Shown piece after piece: positions 1 to 6,332 of a stretch of DNA of 38,631 bases. Positions within the stretch are counted from its first letter, which is position 1. Each line of letters opens with the position of its first letter. A model generated the notes under the pieces. The model searched no databases. It was not told the DNA's origin and saw only the letters and a program-made list of their open reading frames with translations. The stretch is taken from the IMG/VR virus record IMGVR_UViG_3300050821_004476, positions 1 to 38,631 of that record; one strand, given 5' to 3'. The position numbers and the translations under genes are program-made. This stretch comes from a virus.

Positions 1-2897
1 GCCCAGTTATTATCTACCGATTCATTATGTACGGCTTTATTAGCATACACTAGCTCTTTGATTTGAGCCGGAGACATATGACTAGTTTTACCATTAGGAT
101 GAGTTACATGGTATAGGGTACTAGTAGGACTACTGTTAGCTGGTCCTAGTTTATACCCCATCTCATGAAGAGCCATACCTACCGGAAGTATGTTAGCTTT
201 CTTAGGATTCTTAGGAAGTGCAACAGAGTGAGTTTTTCCTCCATGTTCCGCGTTCCATTTAGCCCAATCATTAGCTACTACTGCATTTTCGTTATGACAA
301 GAACAACTAGTATCTTGATTTTTAGCAAATACACTAGTTCTTTGTCCCGCTGCTTTGCGGATAGTAGCTAGAGCTTCTCCATGTCTATCTGCTTGGTCTT
401 GATGTCTATCGAACTTACGCGGATGAGCCCCCCTATAAGGTATAGAAGCTTCTTCATGGCGCATCTTAGCCGTAGCGTGATCTCTCTCCGTTCCAGACTC
501 GTTAGCTTTCTTAGTAGCTTCCCAAGCTTGTCTAGTATGCTCCTTATGAATACTCTGCTTAGCCTTCTCTAGTCCCGAGAAGAAATGACTAGTAGCTCCG
601 CTTACTGTTTTAAGACTATGACGTCCACTACCCGGTCCTCCGTTGTCTACGTAAGAATATTTATCGTCTTGGAATTCGTTAGTAGTTAGACTGGAGTGAA
701 GCGATGTAGCTTTTTCGTGAGCTTTAGCAGCGTTGATGTGTCCTGTTCGATTTTCTGTGTGGGCTAGGTTATAGTGACTTTGGGCAATATTCCTATGGGT
801 AATTGCTATATCAGAGTGCTTAGATTTTCCCTCTCTTGCCATAGCAATCCCGCTCTTTGCGGCTTGGTGTAGAAAAGGACTTACTTGCTTAGAGGCACTA
901 ATCGCTTTTCGACTAGCTACCATAGCTCCTTCAACACCTACTTTTCTACGCCCAGAGCCCCTACCTCCGTGAGTAATTAGGCTACCCGGACCTCCATTAG
1001 TCTCTAGCTCTTCATTAAGCCCAAATACCTTAAGAGGTAGTTTAGCCTTATGTGATTCAGCAGCTTGTCTATGAGCTATTTCCGCATCTCTATGTGCTTT
1101 TGCAGCGTGACTATTTTCATCCGATGTTCTACCTCCATGGGCAAACGCAGCTTTACCGTGGAAATCCGCTGCATTCATATGATTATTGTAAGCATTATAG
1201 TGAGCTAGTTGAGCATCACTATGCCCAGATAGTTGGGATTTATTACCTTCTACGGTTTTACCTAGTTCATGAGCTTGTGAAGAAAACTCGCTAGCAGATT
1301 CTGATGCAAATTTAGCAGCGGTAGAGATAGTCTTACCCTTACCATACCTTGATTTCAAACTAGCTTGATGAGCAGCTAGAGAAGCTTGATGAGTTTGATT
1401 CCACTTAGTCCAATCATTACCTACTAATTTCTCAAGCCTCTTATACCAATCTTCATATAAGTCTTTATGAGCTATTAAACTACCTGGACTACCATCGTCA
1501 TTAACCGTAAGTTGGTTAAATACTCCGCAACCGTCCGAAAGGCTACAAGCTCCCTTCTTATCGGGGAGAATCGCTAGGTGATCAGGTCGGTAGTTCTTAG
1601 CGATATAGTCATAAGCTTTACCATTGAAGTTAGCTCCATGAGGAGCAGGTTCATTATCGGTAAACAATCCCGTACTCAGCTCAATCTTATTCCCTGCTTC
1701 GAGAGCTTGAAGTACACGGTTATCAACTCGCTTAGTAGCTTCTACGTCAAACCAACCTTCCGCTTGGAGCTTACCGTTATGAACTGTCTTAAAGACTTGA
1801 CCGATTCCTTGACGTTGAAGTACGTCTGGGTCCCTAGCGGATACGTTCCTACCATCTCGACTAGGATGATAGACGGTTATCGGGACTCCGTTCCATACGC
1901 TAGGATCTTTACCAATCTCGGTTGAATCGTAGAAGAGCTTGCCCTTACTTCCATTAAGCACGCCGGGAACTATCATAGTCAAAGGAGCAACTATATAGTT
2001 ACGTCCGTTTAACTTAGCGTATCGAGCGTTACCGGAGAGGTTAGCGGATAGAGACTCAAGATCATTAACAACAAACGAATCTTCTACCTGTTCGTTAGTT
2101 AAATATCCTTTACGAAAACTAGCTATATGGGCTTCCGCTGCACTACTATGTAATTTAGCAGCATTGTTTAAAGAAGCCTTAAGAGTAGCGTTACCAGTAT
2201 GTTGAATAAAGTTTTTGTGAGAGTCGGCAGCTTTGAGATGATTACTAGCTGCTAGAGAATGGTTTCCTAGACTACTAGCTTCTAAAGCTTTTTTAGAAAA
2301 TAGCTTAGCATTCTTTCCCCCAAGAGCTAAAGTTTCCTTGTTAGCTATTTTGGAGAGAGAATGGGCCGATCCTTTACGTCGGCCTGAACCGGGTCCCCCA
2401 TTAGCTACGTATTGGTATTTATCGTCTTGGAACTCATTAGACACTGAACTCTCTCCAAAGGCTTTAGAGAAGTGATGTCCCGCTTTTTGGAGATGATGAC
2501 TCATTTGCTTAAGAGCATCATTTCTATTAGCCCCGTCCGCTAGTCCCTTAACTTGTTCTCCAAAGTGTTTAGCTAATTCCGCGTGCTTATTTCCTAGCTC
2601 AAGATGCTTAGCGTTAGGAGCAGAGCTAGATTTTTTAGAGACTCGCTTAGGAGAAATTTTCTTAGCTTTAGGAGCGGAGGGTTGTTTTTCAAATTGCGGT
2701 TTACCTAGTTTTCTCAACTTAGGTAATTGAGGCTTAATCTCTTGAGACCCAGGATTCTTAAAAACTCCTAGAGCTTTATGAATAGTACCAGCTAGAGTAG
2801 GATGCTTGAGTTTCCACGCTGCCCAATCGTTATCGACTAGGAGCGGGTCATCTTCCTCAATGTACTGGTATTTATCGTCTAAGAAAGGTGTGCTCAT
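1..2897 (-). CDS. Prohead protease-like protein (DUF2213), large and repetitive, partial
   Basis: The reading frame is open from ATG at 2897 to the left edge (at least 965 codons, stop outside the window). Residues about 270-465 resemble the DUF2213 prohead-protease family: a segment with VPGVLNGSKGKLFYDSTEIG and VPITVYHPSRDGR, then IELSTGLF and the signature RPDHLAILPDKKGACSLSDG followed by CG. This family processes phage proheads. The flanks are unusual: long Ala/His/Lys-rich helical stretches (e.g. AAKAHRDAEIAHRQAAESHK), three DDKYxY modules (residues about 7, 150 and 740), NGGPGSGR modules and four N[DN]W modules. The protein is far longer than a bare protease and may also serve as scaffold or packaged protein. 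The ATG has an in-frame upstream stop and only a weak ribosome binding site. It is the first gene after the terminator at 3080-3110. Confidence 0.8.
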   Translation of the reverse strand, partial: MSTPFLDDKYQYIEEDDPLLVDNDWAAWKLKHPTLAGTIHKALGVFKNPGSQEIKPQLPKLRKLGKPQFEKQPSAPKAKKISPKRVSKKSSSAPNAKHLELGNKHAELAKHFGEQVKGLADGANRNDALKQMSHHLQKAGHHFSKAFGESSVSNEFQDDKYQYVANGGPGSGRRKGSAHSLSKIANKETLALGGKNAKLFSKKALEASSLGNHSLAASNHLKAADSHKNFIQHTGNATLKASLNNAAKLHSSAAEAHIASFRKGYLTNEQVEDSFVVNDLESLSANLSGNARYAKLNGRNYIVAPLTMIVPGVLNGSKGKLFYDSTEIGKDPSVWNGVPITVYHPSRDGRNVSARDPDVLQRQGIGQVFKTVHNGKLQAEGWFDVEATKRVDNRVLQALEAGNKIELSTGLFTDNEPAPHGANFNGKAYDYIAKNYRPDHLAILPDKKGACSLSDGCGVFNQLTVNDDGSPGSLIAHKDLYEDWYKRLEKLVGNDWTKWNQTHQASLAAHQASLKSRYGKGKTISTAAKFASESASEFSSQAHELGKTVEGNKSQLSGHSDAQLAHYNAYNNHMNAADFHGKAAFAHGGRTSDENSHAAKAHRDAEIAHRQAAESHKAKLPLKVFGLNEELETNGGPGSLITHGGRGSGRRKVGVEGAMVASRKAISASKQVSPFLHQAAKSGIAMAREGKSKHSDIAITHRNIAQSHYNLAHTENRTGHINAAKAHEKATSLHSSLTTNEFQDDKYSYVDNGGPGSGRHSLKTVSGATSHFFSGLEKAKQSIHKEHTRQAWEATKKANESGTERDHATAKMRHEEASIPYRGAHPRKFDRHQDQADRHGEALATIRKAAGQRTSVFAKNQDTSCSCHNENAVVANDWAKWNAEHGGKTHSVALPKNPKKANILPVGMALHEMGYKLGPANSSPTSTLYHVTHPNGKTSHMSPAQIKELVYANKAVHNESVDNNW

Positions 2898-3079
2898 ACG
2901 AGTTACGATAAAGAGATTGATCCTCTACCGTAAATACGAATTTACAGAAGTCTCGATTAAACTAGATACTCGTAAACGCTCTAGGATAGTCCTAGAAAGC
3001 GATAGAGGAAAAAGACGGGAAACGGAGTGGATTAGAGAACGGGAGAGCATTAGACGCTAAGCGGAGAAGTCTAGAAACG
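2898..3079 (-). promoter_or_regulatory. Non-coding leader of the prohead protease gene with two hairpins
   Basis: This spacer lies between a terminator and the prohead protease ATG, so the promoter or leader of that gene should be here. Two perfect inverted repeats are seen: CTAGGA/TCCTAG at 2981-2995 with a 3-nt loop, and GTAAAT/ATTTAC at 2930-2945 with a 4-nt loop. I see no convincing -35/-10 pair on the minus strand. The plus-strand open frame here looks like chance. Confidence 0.35.
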
Positions 3080-3110
3080 AAAAAACCGGGGATTAGCCCG
3101 GTAGGTTTTT
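3080..3110 (-). terminator. Intrinsic terminator, possibly bidirectional
   Basis: A perfect 6-bp GC-rich stem ACCGGG/CCCGGT (3085-3102) with a 6-nt loop is followed on the minus strand by six U residues (3085-3080). On the plus strand it is followed after three bases by five T residues. It ends the transcript of the DUF6527-like gene before the prohead protease gene. Confidence 0.8.
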
Positions 3111-3177
3111 CTGAGAAAAATTATAAGACTAGTTACCCACTCCGCTCCGTTCCTACAGTGTTCGACATGAGAGATCC

Positions 3178-3606
3178 CTAATTCTTCACTATTCCTGCGG
3201 TAATGAATCCGTGCCAACATTCAGGATTTCCAACGGCAATACTTGGCACGAGCGTCAAGTCATCGAGCTCACTTCCGCTAATTGCCCATCTTGGATGCGT
3301 TTTTCCATCTCGTGACCGTGGACCGAAATCCGGATGTACTAGGATTCCGCAAGGTGGATTACTAAACGGAATAAGTAACCCATGCGGACGTCCGAGATTC
3401 TGTGACAAATCGAGCGGGAAGCGTTCCTTTCCATCCTTGTCTAAAAGCCCAAATCCACAAGGACACCATAAAAATAGTCCCTGCGATTGTGCAAACGAAA
3501 ATCGATCCCCACTTTCAAAGCGAATTCGATAACTGCCGTCATTGCCGACATTAGCGAAAAACTTAGCTTCAAACCAAGGATGAGTAATTGGCGCTGGTAA
3601 TTGCAT
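3178..3606 (-). CDS. DUF6527-like phage protein of unknown function
   Basis: This 142-residue protein has the layout I associate with the DUF6527 family of phage proteins: a central CPCGFG cysteine motif, then HPRWAISGSELDDLTLVPSI, and a C-terminal CWHGFITAGIV. The conserved Cys and His residues suggest a metal site, but no function is established. Base composition differs from the neighbours (fewer CTAG, more GC-ending codons), hinting at a separate origin. Upstream is an (AG)8 dinucleotide tract ending in AGAGG, which overlaps the likely ribosome binding site about 11 nt before ATG. A terminator lies 68 bp after the stop. Confidence 0.65.
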   Translation of the reverse strand: MQLPAPITHPWFEAKFFANVGNDGSYRIRFESGDRFSFAQSQGLFLWCPCGFGLLDKDGKERFPLDLSQNLGRPHGLLIPFSNPPCGILVHPDFGPRSRDGKTHPRWAISGSELDDLTLVPSIAVGNPECWHGFITAGIVKN

Positions 3607-3618
3607 GCTATTATATAC

Positions 3619-3634
3619 CTCTCTCTCTCTCTCT
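3619..3634 (-). repeat. (AG)8 dinucleotide tract at the ribosome binding site
   Basis: Eight CT units on the plus strand (AG in the mRNA) directly precede the last G of a Shine-Dalgarno-like AGAGG, 12 nt before the ATG at 3606. It is the only simple dinucleotide repeat of this length noticed in the window. Confidence 0.7.
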
Positions 3635-3643
3635 TCTGCTAGA

Positions 3644-3991
3644 TCAGTGGCCTGTTCCGTTTCTACGATGTTCCGGATGAGGGAATTGCTCGTTAGCGTC
3701 CGTCATTCGTTGGAATTGGAAATCTATCGGAAGTCCTGTTCTAGCCGTTATCCATTCTGAGATAGCTGTATTAAGAAACAAAAATCGCGGATCTTGACAA
3801 TCAGAGAACATAGCGTCAAATTCCTTATTAGGTAAAATACAACGTAGGTCTACGTCATGATAGTCAGATCGCTCTAGGGATGAACCTACGTGAAACGTAC
3901 CTACACCAAAATCTTTCAATGCTCTACAAGCTACGTTTAGATTAAATATTTGATTCACTGTAAGGAAACTAGCTCTATATTTTTGGTTCAT
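3644..3991 (-). CDS. Nucleotidyltransferase-like phage protein
   Basis: A 115-residue protein. Residues about 33-52 hold FHVGSSLERSDYHDVDLRC, which fits the nucleotidyltransferase active site: a G-S pair followed by D-x-D (here DVD). A later LPIDFQFQ could supply the third carboxylate. Small proteins of this shape, often ending in an H-x-x-N-G-like segment, are common in phages. Substrate and role are unknown; MNT-type antitoxins share the fold, but no HEPN partner is seen next door. It starts 2 bp after the stop of the winged-helix gene, so the two are co-transcribed. Confidence 0.6.
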   Translation of the reverse strand: MNQKYRASFLTVNQIFNLNVACRALKDFGVGTFHVGSSLERSDYHDVDLRCILPNKEFDAMFSDCQDPRFLFLNTAISEWITARTGLPIDFQFQRMTDANEQFPHPEHRRNGTGH

Positions 3992-3993
3992 GG

Positions 3994-4275
3994 TTATTCT
4001 TTGTAAGGACTCGCTAGTAATCGGACATGACGATAGAACAACTCATAGCCCCTCCCTCTCTCAACTACTATAGTCTGGCCTTTTCGTTCTAGTTTTCTTC
4101 GCATATTTTGTATATGGAAGTTTACCGTCATAAACTGGGATAGCTCATCAAATAGACACTTATGTAGTTCCTCCTTCTTATGCCTATCTCCGTCCGAGAG
4201 TACAGCTAACATCCGCTCTTCTGTAGGAGTAAATTCCTTCTTACCATAAGGCTGATTCACTATTTGAGTCTCCAT
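3994..4275 (-). CDS. Winged-helix DNA-binding protein, OmpR/PhoB C-terminal type
   Basis: A 93-residue protein that is essentially one winged-helix domain. TPTEERMLAVLSDGDRHKKE is the first helix pair, VNFHIQNMRRKLERKG the recognition helix region, and VVERGRGYELFY the wing, matching the effector domain of OmpR/PhoB response regulators without a receiver domain. Such stand-alone domains occur in phages as likely transcription regulators. Its target is unknown. It lies 12 bp after the glycosidase-like gene and directly before the nucleotidyltransferase-like gene. Confidence 0.6.
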   Translation of the reverse strand: METQIVNQPYGKKEFTPTEERMLAVLSDGDRHKKEELHKCLFDELSQFMTVNFHIQNMRRKLERKGQTIVVERGRGYELFYRHVRLLASPYKE

Positions 4276-4287
4276 TCTTTCGCCTGT

Positions 4288-6021
4288 CTAATTCTTTTGA
4301 ATAACTACTAAACCGTTACTAGGAACAACTACGGAAATATTGTTCACCCCTACTCCGCTAGCTGTTGCCATATTTCCTAGACTATCAAAATCATATCTAG
4401 TGTATTTAAAGCTCCCGTTCCAACCGTATCTACCCGTAATACAAGTGATTATTCTCTCGACTCCCGTTATGACCCCGGCTTCTATGTACGTAGGAGTAAT
4501 AGGGAATAGCTTAGAAGAGATTCCTAGTTTATCTCCCGGTCCCGTTACTCCATATACCGCTCCTAGCTTCAACCTATCAATTATGTCTTGTACTGTATAA
4601 GTCTGGAACTTAACGTCGAACGCTATCGGAGAGAAGAGATGAGTTAACATCGTACCGGGGAGATACTCTGTCTCGCACATATGGAGTAGAGTACCTTGAT
4701 TATCCTCTATCGTATAAGGTTGTACGTTACCTAGGAAATATTTCATAGGTCCGAACACGGCTTTATCAAATGCCTTACTCAATAACCAGATATAGCCTAC
4801 CTTAGTTTTAATAGTGAACGTAGTAGGATCTAAGATAGCACTAACCCCATCCCACTCACTATACGTAATAGGATCATTGAGGCTTCCGGAGCGGTAATAC
4901 TCATCTACATATACTCCGTCCGATCCTAGCTCTTTAGTTTGAGTAGTTATCATCGCTTCAAAAGCCTTACCGAAACTATTCGTAAGCGTAGGATAGACTC
5001 CATAAGCGTTACTATACATCCCTCCCCAATTCTCGGTAGACTGAGTTCCGTCCGCTAGCTTTATTTGAGAGTCCGGAAAGGTTCCGCTATTTTGAGGGAA
5101 GTTATACCAACGATGATTATAGACTAAGACCTTAACAAATGGGGCTAGCTTCTTAATCCTTTGTATCGTCACTATTACCTTATCTCGCCAATTATCAAAG
5201 TAAGGATCTTGTATTCCTACTCCTAGACCGACCATAGGAGGCTTATCAGGTTTACTAAAATCCAACCAACTCTCAATAACGGCCGCATAAGGTTTAGCCT
5301 TGTTAAGCCAGTTCCCTAGAGTAGCGTCGTCTAGAGCTTCCGCAGTCGCTATAGGTAACCACCAATACGGACCTTGTAGAGTAGGAGATACTTTCCAATC
5401 CTTCCTTACTCGATTTATGAATCCCCAATAGTCCATAGCGGAGAAGTAACAAGACCATTTAAGAGTAACTGAACTCTTAGCCTTAACTACTAGTCTCTCG
5501 GTTCTAATCCCGGCTATTTGATTAAAACAGTAGAGGATATTCTGAGCCCTAAATACATCGTCCTCCGCTACTAAGCCTAAAGAGACTCCTCCCATAGGTA
5601 CAAAGACTGTAGGATGTTCCGGCTGAGTCATTTGGAGTAGGGCAGGAAGGTTGTTACCTCCTATGTATTTCTCGGTAGGATCGGAAGGTAAGCTTACTTC
5701 ATTCCTTACCATAAATCCTAAGTCACTACTAGTCAGATTCGTTATCGTATCGGAGACTTGTATTCTTCCGTTTAATCTCGCTACGGTTCTAGTTGCTATA
5801 AACTGACTATTGACTATTTGCCAATTTAAGAGATTAGCCTTAACCGGGTTAGTTATTGTAGCGAGTATAGGGTTAGATCCTTTACCGAACTTTACCCAGC
5901 CTCCCCCCGGTACACTAATAAAAGTAGTGAGAGGGAATCGATAGCTACCCCAAGAGAGGAGAATACCTCCTTGAGGATCAGTTACACTACTAGGATTGAA
6001 GTTGCCTACTAAGTTTATCAC
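4288..6021 (-). CDS. Glycosidase-like TIM-barrel protein
   Basis: A 577-residue protein. An N-terminal beta-rich region (about 1-200, with PLTTFISVPGGGWVKFGKG) resembles the beta-sandwich that precedes many glycosidase barrels. The middle (about 230-480) looks like a (beta/alpha)8 barrel: VGLGVGIQDPYFDNW, VKVLVYNHRWYNFP, then DGVYVDEYYRSG, which has the layout of a catalytic strand end with D and E. A beta-rich C-terminus closes it. There is no signal peptide, so it may be a virion protein acting on host surface sugars, or a decoration protein; neither is proved. Its ATG overlaps the upstream stop (ATGA), and it sits in the head-gene block rather than with tail fibres. Confidence 0.5.
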   Translation of the reverse strand: MINLVGNFNPSSVTDPQGGILLSWGSYRFPLTTFISVPGGGWVKFGKGSNPILATITNPVKANLLNWQIVNSQFIATRTVARLNGRIQVSDTITNLTSSDLGFMVRNEVSLPSDPTEKYIGGNNLPALLQMTQPEHPTVFVPMGGVSLGLVAEDDVFRAQNILYCFNQIAGIRTERLVVKAKSSVTLKWSCYFSAMDYWGFINRVRKDWKVSPTLQGPYWWLPIATAEALDDATLGNWLNKAKPYAAVIESWLDFSKPDKPPMVGLGVGIQDPYFDNWRDKVIVTIQRIKKLAPFVKVLVYNHRWYNFPQNSGTFPDSQIKLADGTQSTENWGGMYSNAYGVYPTLTNSFGKAFEAMITTQTKELGSDGVYVDEYYRSGSLNDPITYSEWDGVSAILDPTTFTIKTKVGYIWLLSKAFDKAVFGPMKYFLGNVQPYTIEDNQGTLLHMCETEYLPGTMLTHLFSPIAFDVKFQTYTVQDIIDRLKLGAVYGVTGPGDKLGISSKLFPITPTYIEAGVITGVERIITCITGRYGWNGSFKYTRYDFDSLGNMATASGVGVNNISVVVPSNGLVVIQKN

Positions 6022-6323
6022 GCTACCACTCCGTTAGGAATATCGGGCCAAAGAGGTTGTTCCCCTTCTACTAGCTTCATATCCTCTAGAGTATCACTGA
6101 GGAACAACCAAGTACCGAGAGCACTCTTTAGTACGTCTTTACCTCTGAAGAACTTAGTTTGTACGTTACCATAAGTCCCTTGCTCACTAGCTTCTACTAG
6201 ACTCTTTATTAGAATATCATTATACAATAGCTTATTTCCGCTCTTCATCCAAGCTTCTATTTCTCCTGATTCCCACTTTACTTGTACTACTTTACCTTTG
6301 TACCTTCCTAATACTTCAAACAT
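6018..6323 (-). CDS. Hypothetical protein, 101 aa
   Basis: I do not recognise this soluble 101-residue protein. It opens with a short beta-rich part (FEVLGRYKGKVVQVKWESGE) and ends in an acidic tail with PLWPDIPNG. It lies 10 bp after the Mu gpF-like gene and overlaps the glycosidase-like gene by 4 bp, so the three are translated from one message. Confidence 0.65.
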   Translation of the reverse strand: MFEVLGRYKGKVVQVKWESGEIEAWMKSGNKLLYNDILIKSLVEASEQGTYGNVQTKFFRGKDVLKSALGTWLFLSDTLEDMKLVEGEQPLWPDIPNGVVA

Positions 6324-6332
6324 AATCGCCTT

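Noticed and set aside
165-572. Plus-strand open frames opposite the prohead protease gene
   Set aside because: The minus frame is open for nearly 2.9 kb and encodes a recognisable DUF2213 protein; the plus frames are shadows.
2806-3060. Plus-strand 84-codon frame across the prohead protease start
   Set aside because: It is Arg/Ser-rich, overlaps the start of a real gene and lacks a ribosome binding site.
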